Assembly: GCA_024404025.1 (NCBI GenBank)
Contig: JAKSQP010000004.1
Span: forward strand, 62,001-126,000
DNA: 64,000 nucleotides
Direction: 5' to 3'
DNA from: Clostridia bacterium
Lineage (GTDB): Bacteria > Bacillota > Clostridia > Oscillospirales > Acutalibacteraceae
The notes under the pieces are model-generated. The model did not search any database and was not told the origin of the DNA. It saw only the letters and a program-made list of their open reading frames with translations. The translations under genes were made by a program, and so were the position numbers. Shown here piece after piece: positions 27,387 to 35,631 of this stretch (the stretch's first letter is position 1; the number at the start of each line of letters is the position of its first letter).

Positions 27387-28217
27387 TTGAAACCGGGAAA
27401 ATACAAAATCGGCGGTCAGATAATACTCGTTCCGCAGGAAGAAATTTATCCGAATCCCAACCAGCCGAGGCAAAGATTTGATTTTGATGAGCTTGAAGAG
27501 CTTGCGCAGAGCATAAGGCAAAACGGAATCCTTCAGCCCGTGTCCGTCAGAATCAATGACGAAGGAAAATATGAGCTTGTTTCGGGCGAAAGAAGGCTCC
27601 GGGCTTCAAGGTTTGTCGGAATGTCAAATATTCCGTGCGTGCTTGTTGAGGCGGATAACAAAAAATCGGCGATATTTGCGCTCGTTGAAAATCTTCAGCG
27701 AACCGATCTCGGATTCTTTGAAGAGGCTCTCGCAATAGAAAAGCTTCTCACGGAACACGGAATGACCCGTGATGAAATATGCAGAATGCTCGGCAAATCT
27801 GCGCCGACAATTTCAAACAAGCTCCGTTTATTGAGAATTCCCGAAGAAATCAGGGAAACTATAATAAGAGAAAATCTCACCGAACGGCACGCAAGAGCGC
27901 TGCTGAAGCTGACAACGCAGAGCCGGATGGAGCGGGCAATATCAATAATTTCGGAAAAACGCCTGAATGTTGCCGAATCCGAAAAGCTGATAGAGCATAT
28001 CATTTCCGGCGACGGCAAACGGAAACAGCCGCCGGTCAAGCTCTTCAAGGATGTCAGAATATTTGTAAACACTCTCAATCACGCCGTTGACACCATGCGC
28101 AGAGCGGGAATCGAAGCAGATTCCGCCAAAAGCGAAACGGAAGAATATATAGAATATATCGTACGCATTCCGAAAAGCGGGGGATGCGTTATCAAAGCCA
28201 AAAAAACATCCGCATAA
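27387..28217 (+). CDS. noc: ParB-family nucleoid occlusion protein Noc
   Basis: About 277 aa from TTG 27387, which lies six bases after a GGGGGGA ribosome site. An ATG at 27324 would add 21 residues but has no visible site. ParB/Srx CTPase domain with NPNQPRQRF and GERRLRASR, then a helix-turn-helix (TRDEICRMLGKSAPTISNKLRLL) and a C-terminal dimer domain. Position between rsmG and parA is the usual place of Noc, which blocks division over the chromosome. I did not see the typical N-terminal amphipathic helix of B. subtilis Noc, so a second ParB role remains possible. Confidence 0.85.
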   Translation: MKPGKYKIGGQIILVPQEEIYPNPNQPRQRFDFDELEELAQSIRQNGILQPVSVRINDEGKYELVSGERRLRASRFVGMSNIPCVLVEADNKKSAIFALVENLQRTDLGFFEEALAIEKLLTEHGMTRDEICRMLGKSAPTISNKLRLLRIPEEIRETIIRENLTERHARALLKLTTQSRMERAISIISEKRLNVAESEKLIEHIISGDGKRKQPPVKLFKDVRIFVNTLNHAVDTMRRAGIEADSAKSETEEYIEYIVRIPKSGGCVIKAKKTSA

Positions 28218-28265
28218 TTCAGACATCTACCAAATACCATATCTTTCTCTTTCACACCCAACCAA

Positions 28266-28303
28266 AGCGAAAAGGGCAGCCATTCGTGGCTGTCCTTTTC
28301 GCT
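28266..28303 (+). terminator. intrinsic terminator after noc
   Basis: Seventeen-base stem (28266-28282 with 28287-28303) around a TTCG loop; its last base is the first base of the parS site. Only a short T run follows, so termination may be partial. Confidence 0.65.
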
Positions 28304-28318
28304 GTTTCACGTGAAACA
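28303..28318. promoter_or_regulatory. parS centromere site upstream of parA
   Basis: TGTTTCACGTGAAACA, a perfect 16-base palindrome of the Bacillus type. It ends two bases before the -35 hexamer of the parA promoter, so ParB binding could shut down its own operon. Confidence 0.93.
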
Positions 28319-28319
28319 T

Positions 28320-28348
28320 TTGAAATAATGCTTTATTTTTATTATAAT
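28320..28348 (+). promoter_or_regulatory. promoter of the parA-parB operon
   Basis: -35 TTGAAA (28320-28325), 17-base spacer, perfect -10 TATAAT (28343-28348), about 43 bases before the parA start. Directly adjacent to parS. Confidence 0.7.
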
Positions 28349-28390
28349 GTATGATATAATTAATACATTAATCTAATGGGAGAGTTAATT

Positions 28391-29161
28391 ATGGGTAAAA
28401 CCGTTGCAATAGTAAACCAAAAAGGCGGAGTCGGAAAAACTACTTCAGCCGTCAACCTTACCGCTTCACTCGGCAGCAAAGGATATAAAATTCTTCTCGT
28501 TGATATTGACCCGCAGGGCAACTCAACAAGCGGCCTCGGAATCAACAAAAGAGCGCTGAAAAAATCATCATATAATGTTCTTATCGGCGATTCCTCCGCA
28601 GAAGATGCGATTATCAGAACGGAATACGATAATGTTTATGTTATGCCGTCAAGCATGGATCTTGCAGGCGCAGAGCTTGAGCTTGTTGAAATTTCAAAGA
28701 GAGAATCAAAGCTTAAGAATGCTCTTGCGCTCGTTAAGGATAAATTTGATTTCATTTTTCTTGACTGTCCTCCGTCGCTCGGACTCATTACTCTGAACGG
28801 TCTTTGCGCCGCCGACACGCTGCTTGTTCCGATTCAATGCGAGTTCTATGCGCTTGAAGGTCTTTCGCAGCTTATTTCAACCGTCAGAACGGTTAAAAGA
28901 CTTTATAATCCCTATATCGAGATTGAAGGCGTTCTGCTTACAATGTATGACGGAAGGCTGAATCTAACCCAGCAGGTCGTTGACGAGGTCAAAAAATGCT
29001 TCCCGAAAAAAGTTTACTCAACCTTCATTCCGAGAAATGTCCGCCTTTCGGAGGCTCCGAGCTACGGCCAGCCCGTGCTCTATTATGACAAAGCATCAAA
29101 GGGAAGCAAGGCATATAATGACCTTGCAGACGAATTTCTTAAATTAAACGGAAAGAAATAA
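28391..29161 (+). CDS. parA: chromosome partitioning ATPase ParA (Soj)
   Basis: 256 aa from ATG 28391, which has a GGGAGAG ribosome site; an ATG at 28376 is in frame but lies before that site. Deviant Walker A KGGVGKTT near the N-terminus, Walker A' DIDPQGNSTSG and Walker B FLDCPPSL are present. With ParB and parS it segregates the origin region and, in Bacillus, adjusts DnaA activity. It is the short chromosomal type, without the N-terminal helix-turn-helix of plasmid ParAs. Followed by parB after 12 bases. Confidence 0.95.
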   Translation: MGKTVAIVNQKGGVGKTTSAVNLTASLGSKGYKILLVDIDPQGNSTSGLGINKRALKKSSYNVLIGDSSAEDAIIRTEYDNVYVMPSSMDLAGAELELVEISKRESKLKNALALVKDKFDFIFLDCPPSLGLITLNGLCAADTLLVPIQCEFYALEGLSQLISTVRTVKRLYNPYIEIEGVLLTMYDGRLNLTQQVVDEVKKCFPKKVYSTFIPRNVRLSEAPSYGQPVLYYDKASKGSKAYNDLADEFLKLNGKK

Positions 29162-29173
29162 GGAGAAGAAATT

Positions 29174-30040
29174 ATGGCACCTAAAAAAAGCGGTCTCGGC
29201 AGGGGAATAGATTCTCTGCTTCTGGATAATTCTCTTGAAGAAAATAACTCCGCACAGGCAGTTAAACTCAATATTATGGATATTGAGCCTAATAAAGAGC
29301 AGGCAAGAAAACAGTTTGACGAGCAGGCTCTCTCCGAGCTTGCAGATTCGATTTCAGAGCACGGAGTGCTTCAGCCGCTTCTTGTGCGTCCGCTCATCGG
29401 CGGCGGTTATCAACTCATCGCAGGCGAAAGAAGATGGAGAGCAAGCCGCCTTGCAGGTCTTACACAAGTTCCCGTTATTATAAAGGATTTAAGCGACACC
29501 GAAGCCGCTGTTATTTCTCTTATAGAAAATTTGCAGCGTGAAGACCTCAATCCTGTTGAAGAAGCTCTCGGATTTGCTTCTCTTATGAAGGATTTCAATC
29601 TTACTCAGGAAGAAGCTGCGCAGAAGGTCGGCAAATCAAGGCCGGCAGTTGCAAATGCGCTCCGCCTGCTCAAGCTCCCCGAAAAAGTTCTTGATATGAT
29701 AAGAGAAAACAAGCTTTCGGCAGGCCACGCCCGTGCGCTTGCCGCAATTGAAGATAAAAAGACGGTCATTGCCGCCGCAAATCTCATAGTCGAAAAAGGT
29801 CTTTCAGTCAGAGAAGCGGAAAAGCTTGTTAAAACTCTGACGGCAGAAAAGAAAACAAAGCCCGCAAGAAAAACGAGAAATTCATTCTTTGACGAGGTTG
29901 AGCTTTCACTCAATCAGTCGCTCGGCAGAAAAGCAAAGGTCATAACCAATGGTAATAAGGAATCCGGCACTCTTGAACTTGCTTTTTATGATAAGGATGA
30001 TCTTGCAAGAATAGCCGCCGTGCTTTCGGCTCTTGAATAA
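29174..30040 (+). CDS. parB: chromosome partitioning protein ParB (Spo0J)
   Basis: 288 aa. The N-terminal CTPase domain contains NKEQARKQFD, a LRPLIGGGYQLIAGERRWRASR-type block (here as VRPLIGGG and GERRWRAS) and ENLQREDLNPVEEA. The central helix-turn-helix (LTQEEAAQKVGKSRPAVANALRLL) recognises parS, and the C-terminal domain dimerises. Two matching parS sites lie 0.9 kb and 3 kb upstream. It ends directly against the converging P-loop ATPase gene with no spacer and no visible terminator. Confidence 0.95.
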   Translation: MAPKKSGLGRGIDSLLLDNSLEENNSAQAVKLNIMDIEPNKEQARKQFDEQALSELADSISEHGVLQPLLVRPLIGGGYQLIAGERRWRASRLAGLTQVPVIIKDLSDTEAAVISLIENLQREDLNPVEEALGFASLMKDFNLTQEEAAQKVGKSRPAVANALRLLKLPEKVLDMIRENKLSAGHARALAAIEDKKTVIAAANLIVEKGLSVREAEKLVKTLTAEKKTKPARKTRNSFFDEVELSLNQSLGRKAKVITNGNKESGTLELAFYDKDDLARIAAVLSALE

Positions 30041-31123
30041 TCATTCGGTGAACCATTCAGAATTCCAGATTCTGTTTTTGAGATTTTCGGTTATTTCATC
30101 AAGCCTGCCGAAATCCATAGCTTCAACATAAAGCTTTTCAAGCTCATCATGAATTTTCTTTGCCTCATTAAGAGCGGAAACGGCTTCATCCATCAGCTCT
30201 TTTGAGGCATTTTTCAAGAAGCGAAGTCTGACCTTGTGTGATTTGAGTTTTTCGCCGTCATAGAATCTGTTGAGATAAACCGTTTTTGACGGAATAATAT
30301 CCGGCTTCATAAAAATATCTTCCGAAACAAATCCGACGGACAGCTCTTTTATTATGATATGTCTGATTGATTTATCTCCCCGGACGGACGGCGAAACGAT
30401 AACATCATATCCGCTTGCAACGGCGTAATTTCTGATTTCTTCGAGGAACAGAGATGATGCGGCGCCGAAATCATCTTTCAGAAGAATTATTTCATCGCAG
30501 TTTTCAATCACGGTATCCCTCATAAACATAAATCCTTTCGGCGTGATTGCTTCAAGCAGGCGCTTGTTTTCAATGCCGATTTTTGAGGAAAGACGCTTGA
30601 TTTTTTTCGTTGCAATTCTTGAAGCATATCGGCGCAATTTCTCTTTATCAAGGCACGAATGGCAGATATCTGCTCCGTCTGAATAAAGCGAAAAAGCGGA
30701 AGCATTGAATCTTTTGCTTTTTTCATGATATTCTCTGTTTTTATCGGTTATTTCGATGATTTTTTCTTTATTCTCTTTATGAATATCAGTATTCCAGCAG
30801 TCACCGAGATTGATTATCTCATCTGCCGCTCCGGGATAAACGGGATCGGCAATATGCGGAGCCGTGCCGTCAAGAATTCTTATTCGCAGAGAAGGAAAAA
30901 CAATTGCGTCGAGCGAATCGGGATCAGATGAGCAAAAATACCTGCTGCACGAAATATCGTTTTCTTCAGTGAACTTTGCAATTTTCTTCATAAGAGAGGA
31001 TTTTCCCGTTCCGGGACCTCCCTTTAAAATATATGTATATCCTCCGTCATAATTTTTTCTTAAATCAAAGCACGAAAAAAAACCGTTTGGAGATCCTGAC
31101 CCCCAAAAATACTTATCGTTCAT
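30041..31123 (-). CDS. P-loop ATPase of unknown role (PRK06851-like)
   Basis: 360 aa, cytoplasmic. Walker A GGPGTGKSSLMKK lies near residue 35. A second half holds LEAITPKGFMFMRDTV and FLEEIRNYAVASGYDVIVSPSVRGD, suggesting a duplicated, degenerate ATPase module without an obvious second Walker A. The N-terminal FWGSGSPNGFFSCFD is typical of a Firmicutes family seen by name as PRK06851; I assign this with moderate certainty. The function is unknown. It has a strong AAAGGAGG ribosome site and faces parB tail to tail with zero spacing. Confidence 0.65.
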   Translation of the reverse strand: MNDKYFWGSGSPNGFFSCFDLRKNYDGGYTYILKGGPGTGKSSLMKKIAKFTEENDISCSRYFCSSDPDSLDAIVFPSLRIRILDGTAPHIADPVYPGAADEIINLGDCWNTDIHKENKEKIIEITDKNREYHEKSKRFNASAFSLYSDGADICHSCLDKEKLRRYASRIATKKIKRLSSKIGIENKRLLEAITPKGFMFMRDTVIENCDEIILLKDDFGAASSLFLEEIRNYAVASGYDVIVSPSVRGDKSIRHIIIKELSVGFVSEDIFMKPDIIPSKTVYLNRFYDGEKLKSHKVRLRFLKNASKELMDEAVSALNEAKKIHDELEKLYVEAMDFGRLDEITENLKNRIWNSEWFTE

Positions 31124-31197
31124 ACCGAAACCTCCTTTTTATCAGCATATTCCGGCTGAAAAAATTTGTGAAAGGTTAAATAAGTTACATAAAAGAC

Positions 31198-31226
31198 TTG
31201 ATATTATTAATCAAATAATATATAAT
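31198..31226 (+). promoter_or_regulatory. promoter of the SRP RNA gene
   Basis: -35 TTGATA (31198-31203), 17-base spacer, perfect -10 TATAAT (31221-31226), roughly 25-30 bases before the RNA helix starts. Confidence 0.65.
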
Positions 31227-31253
31227 ATATAAGAATTAAATAAAAGCAAGCAG

Positions 31254-31393
31254 AGCTTTATTTTGATCATGTGGCGTGTGGGTCCTGTGCGACAGGGCAC
31301 TGTGAACCATGTCAGGCGGGTGAACCGAGCAGCATTAAACGGGCAGCTTTGTGCGCCACAGTCTGCCTACCGCCATGTGATCAAGATAAAGCT
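31254..31393 (+). ncRNA. ffs: signal recognition particle RNA
   Basis: The conserved helix-8 core is visible as CATGTCAGG ... AGCAGCATTAA (31308-31335), flanked by paired arms such as GGCACTGTG (31296-31304) with CACAGTCTGCC. The ends close in a long helix, 31254-31276 with 31371-31393, followed by a T run, so the terminator hairpin and the RNA helix are one. The mature RNA is probably about 31262-31386. It sits before dnaX, as the scr gene does in Bacillus. A short hairpin CCTGT-GCG-ACAGG (31284-31296) on the 5' side is extra to the minimal form. Confidence 0.88.
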
Positions 31394-31416
31394 TTTTTTA
31401 AAGGAAAGGATGTGAA

Positions 31417-33024
31417 ATGATGTATCAAGCTTTATACAGAAAATGGAGGCCATCAACATTTGATGATGTTTACGGTCAGCCTCATGTTACAAAGACATTA
31501 AAAAATGAGCTTGAAAACAACAGAATTTCACATGCCTATCTTTTTACCGGCTCAAGAGGAACGGGCAAAACCTCCTGCGCAAAGATTCTTTCAAAGGCGG
31601 TCAATTGCCTTGATCCTAAAAACGGAAATCCCTGCAATGAATGTGCAATATGCAAAGGCATTGATAACGGCTCGGTGCTTGATGTTATCGAAATCGATGC
31701 GGCAAGCAACAACGGCGTTGACAATATCAGGGATCTTCGTGAAGAAGCGAATTTTACTCCGGCAAACGCAAAATACAGAGTTTATATAATCGACGAAGTT
31801 CACATGCTTTCAATCGGAGCGTTCAATGCGCTTCTCAAAACTCTTGAAGAGCCTCCCGCCCATGTTATTTTTATTCTGGCAACAACAGAAATCCATAAGC
31901 TTCCGGCAACTATCCTTTCAAGATGTCAGAGATTTGATTTCAAGAGAATTTCTCCCGAAGACATAACGGCAAGGCTTCAATATGTTGCGGAAAAAGAAAA
32001 TGTTGTTCTTTCCGAGCCTGCCGCCGCTCTGATTGCAAGAATTGCCGACGGCGGAATGAGAGACGCTCTTTCTCTTCTTGACAGATGCTTTGCAATGGGC
32101 AGCAATATTGATGAAAATGTTGTCAGCTCCGCCGCAGGAATTGCCGGCACTGTTCATCTCTTCTCTTTCTCGGAATATGTTGCAAATAATGATTTTACCT
32201 CTGCCCTGAAGCTCGTTTCAAAGCTTCATAATGAATCCTGCGATATAGACAGTTTATGCACGGAGCTTACTCTGCATTTTAGAAATCTTATGGTTGCAAA
32301 AACCGTTAAAGACATAGGAAATCTGATAGTCTGCTCAAAGGAAGAGCTTGAAAATCTTGTTAAAAGAGCAGAAAGCCTTAAGCTTTCAAAAATTCTCGAA
32401 TGTATCGGCATTCTTGAACAGACCTCAAAAAATATCAAGAACGCTTCAAATAAAAAAATTCAGCTTGAAGCCGCAGTCATCAAAATGTGCGGTCCGTCTG
32501 TTTCATCCGGCTCTTCTTCATCTCCGGAGCTTGAAGAAAGAATCAATATTATTGAAGAAAAACTGAATGAGCTTCTTAAAAACGGAATAAAAGTTTCAGC
32601 TCCTAAAGAAGAAGCAAAACCCTCTCCCGAGGAAAAGCTCCCGAAAAAAGCGGAAGAGCCTCCGAAAGAAGAAAAACAGGAAGCTGCTCCTGCCGCAGAA
32701 AATGAAACAATTCCGGACGGTGAATTCAGAAACTGGAGCGAAGTTCTCGAAAAGCTCAAAGCCTGCGATATTCCTCTTTTCGGAATTATGTCAGATTCAA
32801 CCGCCGCATTCAAAAACGGCAGAGTTTATATTTATTCTTCAAATCCGACTCTTTATGATTTTATCTGCAATGACGGAACTCATTCGAGATTCCTTTCAAA
32901 ATCAATTTATGAAGTACTCGGCAGAAAAATGAAAATTGCGGTTTCAACAAACGAAAACAAGCCGGCTGAACAAAGTCCGCTTGAAAAATTAAAAGTAAAA
33001 ATTAATGATTTCAACAACAACTGA
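31417..33024 (+). CDS. dnaX: DNA polymerase III subunit gamma/tau
   Basis: 535 aa. Clamp-loader ATPase: Walker A GSRGTGKTSCAK, a zinc-binding Cys cluster (CNECAICKG with an earlier Cys), Walker B-like DEVHML, and the SRC motif LSRCQRFDF. The C-terminal third is Glu/Pro/Lys-rich linker followed by a tau-like domain. It loads the beta clamp encoded 1.2 kb downstream. The start codon ATG 31417 is followed by another ATG. Order dnaX-ybaB-recR is conserved in Firmicutes. Confidence 0.95.
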   Translation: MMYQALYRKWRPSTFDDVYGQPHVTKTLKNELENNRISHAYLFTGSRGTGKTSCAKILSKAVNCLDPKNGNPCNECAICKGIDNGSVLDVIEIDAASNNGVDNIRDLREEANFTPANAKYRVYIIDEVHMLSIGAFNALLKTLEEPPAHVIFILATTEIHKLPATILSRCQRFDFKRISPEDITARLQYVAEKENVVLSEPAAALIARIADGGMRDALSLLDRCFAMGSNIDENVVSSAAGIAGTVHLFSFSEYVANNDFTSALKLVSKLHNESCDIDSLCTELTLHFRNLMVAKTVKDIGNLIVCSKEELENLVKRAESLKLSKILECIGILEQTSKNIKNASNKKIQLEAAVIKMCGPSVSSGSSSSPELEERINIIEEKLNELLKNGIKVSAPKEEAKPSPEEKLPKKAEEPPKEEKQEAAPAAENETIPDGEFRNWSEVLEKLKACDIPLFGIMSDSTAAFKNGRVYIYSSNPTLYDFICNDGTHSRFLSKSIYEVLGRKMKIAVSTNENKPAEQSPLEKLKVKINDFNNN

Positions 33025-33038
33025 CGGAGGTTTTTAAT

Positions 33039-33374
33039 ATGAAAGCAAGAATTCCCGGCGCTCCCCAGGGCGGCGGCAACATGATGAAAAAAATTCAGGA
33101 AATGCAGGAAAATATGGAAAGGATCCAGCATGAGGTAGAAGAAACAGAATTCACCTCAAGTGTAGGCGGCGGAGCAGTTGAAGTTACGGTCAACGGCGCT
33201 CACGAGGTTACAAAAATCAACCTTAAGCCGGAAATCGTTGATCCCGAAGACATTGAAATGCTTGAAGATCTTATTCTTTCAGCCTGCAATGAAAGTATCC
33301 GCAAAGCAAACGAAGCTATGGAAAAAGGTATGGAAACCGCAAAAGGCGGCCTTTCCATCCCCGGTCTTTTCTGA
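33039..33374 (+). CDS. ybaB: YbaB/EbfC nucleoid-associated protein
   Basis: 111 aa, usual length. Basic N-terminal helix with a Met/Gln-rich stretch (GGNMMKKIQEMQENMER), then the conserved VGGGAVEVTVNG and EDLILSACNESIRKA. It forms a dimer that coats DNA. Encoded between dnaX and recR, as in most bacteria; its stop overlaps the recR start (TGATG). A GACGGAGG ribosome site precedes it. Confidence 0.93.
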   Translation: MKARIPGAPQGGGNMMKKIQEMQENMERIQHEVEETEFTSSVGGGAVEVTVNGAHEVTKINLKPEIVDPEDIEMLEDLILSACNESIRKANEAMEKGMETAKGGLSIPGLF

Positions 33375-33973
33375 TGAGTGGATTTACACCTTCTCTTGAA
33401 AAATTAATAGACCAGTTTGCCCGCCTTCCTTCAGTCGGAAGAAAAAGCGCACAAAGGCTCGCTTTTTATATGCTGGATATGAGCGATAAGCAGGCTTCTG
33501 AATTCACCGAAACGATTATGAATGCAAGAGAATCCATTCACAGATGTGAAATCTGCTGCAATCTGACCGACGGTGAAATATGCAATATCTGCAATTCTCC
33601 CGAAAGAGATAAATCGGTCATCTGCGTTGTAGGCGATCCGAGAGATGTTATTGCAATTGAAAGAACTCACGAATATAACGGCTTATATCATGTTCTTCAC
33701 GGTCTGATTTCTCCGATGAATGATATAAATCCGGAAGATATCTGCATCAAAGAGCTTGTTCTCCGCCTCGGTGATGATACCGTTAAGGAAGTTATAATGG
33801 CAACTGATCCTACTGTTGAGGGAGAAGCAACATCAATGTATATTTCAAAGCTCATAAAGCCTCTCGGCGTTAATGTCAGCCGCCTGGCTTACGGCGTTCC
33901 GGTTGGAGCTGACCTTGAATATGCAGATGAATTTACTCTTATCAGAGCAATTGAAGGCAGAAAAGAAATGTAA
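33374..33973 (+). CDS. recR: recombination mediator RecR
   Basis: 199 aa, the usual length. N-terminal helix-hairpin-helix (LPSVGRKSAQRLAFY), a C4 zinc finger (CEICCNLTDGEICNIC) and a Toprim domain (VICVVGDPRDV, with ATDPTVEGEATSMY) lead to the C-terminal SRLAYGVPVG. It acts with RecO and RecF, the latter encoded 1.7 kb downstream, to load RecA on gapped DNA. The gene is followed by a 292-base AT-rich spacer with DnaA-box-like sites. Confidence 0.95.
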   Translation: MSGFTPSLEKLIDQFARLPSVGRKSAQRLAFYMLDMSDKQASEFTETIMNARESIHRCEICCNLTDGEICNICNSPERDKSVICVVGDPRDVIAIERTHEYNGLYHVLHGLISPMNDINPEDICIKELVLRLGDDTVKEVIMATDPTVEGEATSMYISKLIKPLGVNVSRLAYGVPVGADLEYADEFTLIRAIEGRKEM

Positions 33974-34265
33974 AAGTTATCCACTTATTTATACTTATCC
34001 ACCTGCCTTTTTTTCACTTTTACACCTTGTTAAAAACAGGGCGTTAATAACTCTTTGTTATCAACTTTTTTATACTTGTCTTTTTATTCTTTAACTTCTA
34101 TATTTTTCAGGAGTTCCGGGAGTTTTACCATATTTTCACTCTCTCTACTGATACTACTTGAATATAGAAAGATATATATCCGGAATTAAAAGGGAATACT
34201 CAATTTTTTTATAAAACATCCATTTTTTCCTATTGAAAAGGTGAATGAATTTCAGGAGGCAATTT
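33974..34265. other. AT-rich spacer with DnaA-box-like sites, candidate replication origin element
   Basis: The 292-base spacer before dnaN holds TTATCCACT (33977-33985) and TTATCCACC (33995-34003), each one mismatch from the DnaA box TTATCCACA and in the same orientation, plus a weaker TTATCAACT (34058-34066). A long AT-rich tract follows up to the ribosome site CAGGAGG. In many bacteria the dnaA-dnaN region carries oriC, but dnaA is not here. It may be oriC, part of a split origin, or only a DnaA-regulated dnaN promoter. Confidence 0.45.
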
Positions 34266-35378
34266 ATGAAGATTATTTGTAATTCGGCAGAATTATCAGA
34301 AGCTTGTCAGAACGTTCAGAGAGCAGCGTCTGCAAAAACCGCTATCCCTGCAATTGAAGGCATACTTATGTCTGCAAAAGGAAATACTCTTATTCTTACC
34401 GGCTATGACCTTGAAATGGGTATTACAACCTCTATTCCGGCAAATATAGAAGAAGAGGGAGATCTTGTTATCAATGCGCATATGTTCAGCGAAACTCTTC
34501 GTAAGCTTCCCGAAAATGTAGTCAGCATTGACAGCGATTCAAGGCAGATTGCTTCCATATCCTGCGGAGAATTTGAATCAACTCTTATCGGAATTTCGGC
34601 AGAAGAGTATCCGGAGCTTCCTTCCGTTACCGGCGGATATCCTATTTCGATTACCCAGGGTCTTCTCAAAGATATGATAAGAAAAACTATTTTTTCAGCT
34701 GCAGTTAAGGATAACAGCAAAGTTGTTCACACAGGTGTAAAATTTGAAATTGAAGAAAATCATATCAGACTTATTGCAGTTGACGGAGTTCGCCTTGCAA
34801 TCAGAAACGAAAAAATAGATTATTCGGGTGAAAATCTTTCATTTGTTGTTCCCGCAAAAACTCTTTCGGAAGTTATGAAGCTTATGAACGACGATGAAGA
34901 TACCGTAACTCTCGGCGTAGGAAAAAGACATATAATTTTTGAAGTTGGAGGCTATAACATAATTTCACGCCTTCTTGACGGCGAATTTCTTAATTATAAA
35001 TCTGCAATTCCTTCTTCAACAAAAACGGTTATAACCGTTGACACAAGAAGGCTTATTGACAGCATAGACAGAACTTCTCTTATCATAACCGATAAGATCA
35101 AAAGTCCCGTTAAGTGCGCATTTGAAGATAATATGATAAAAATTTCGAGCATAACCTCTCTCGGAACGGCAAATGACAGAATTTATGCAAATATTGAGGG
35201 CGAAAGCTGCACTATCGGATTCAATAATAAGTATGTTATTGATGCTCTTAAGGTTTGCGACACCGACGAAGTCAGAATTATGCTCAGCGGTCCCATAAAA
35301 CCGATTCTCATTGTTCCGCAGCAGGGAGATGAGTTCATATTCCTTATTCTTCCCGTGAGGTTGAAAAATGAAGATTAA
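34266..35378 (+). CDS. dnaN: DNA polymerase III beta sliding clamp
   Basis: 370 aa from ATG 34266, which follows CAGGAGGCAATTT; an in-frame start 21 bases upstream would overlap this site. Three repeated clamp domains; the typical LTGYDLEMGI, the FVVPAKTLSEV of the second domain and a C-terminal PILIVPQQ segment leading to LILPVRL are visible. It forms the processivity ring for replication. The end overlaps the yaaA start by 11 bases. dnaA, its usual upstream neighbour, is replaced by recR. Confidence 0.96.
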   Translation: MKIICNSAELSEACQNVQRAASAKTAIPAIEGILMSAKGNTLILTGYDLEMGITTSIPANIEEEGDLVINAHMFSETLRKLPENVVSIDSDSRQIASISCGEFESTLIGISAEEYPELPSVTGGYPISITQGLLKDMIRKTIFSAAVKDNSKVVHTGVKFEIEENHIRLIAVDGVRLAIRNEKIDYSGENLSFVVPAKTLSEVMKLMNDDEDTVTLGVGKRHIIFEVGGYNIISRLLDGEFLNYKSAIPSSTKTVITVDTRRLIDSIDRTSLIITDKIKSPVKCAFEDNMIKISSITSLGTANDRIYANIEGESCTIGFNNKYVIDALKVCDTDEVRIMLSGPIKPILIVPQQGDEFIFLILPVRLKNED

Positions 35379-35607
35379 AGCCAGAATTGTTGAAAAAAAA
35401 CATGTATCAAAAAAAATAGATACCGAATTCATCAGGCTTGATTCGTTTCTGAAAATGTGTGATGCAGTTCAGACGGGCGGTCACGCAAAAATCGTTATTC
35501 AGGACGGCGAAGTCAAGGTCAACGGCGAAGTCTGCACATCAAGAGGAAAAAAACTCCGCAAGGGTGACAATGCCGAATTTGAAAGAACTGTTTATAAGGT
35601 CGAATAA
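35368..35607 (+). CDS. yaaA: S4-domain RNA-binding protein YaaA
   Basis: 79 aa with an S4 fold: EFIRLDSFLKMCD, GGHAKIVIQDGEVKVNGE and RGKKLRKGD. The homologue in Bacillus lies between dnaN and recF too; it is linked to ribosome assembly. The start overlaps the dnaN end by 11 bases. recF follows after 24 bases. Confidence 0.9.
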   Translation: MKIKARIVEKKHVSKKIDTEFIRLDSFLKMCDAVQTGGHAKIVIQDGEVKVNGEVCTSRGKKLRKGDNAEFERTVYKVE

Positions 35608-35631
35608 GATTGAAAGGAATGGTTTTATAAA

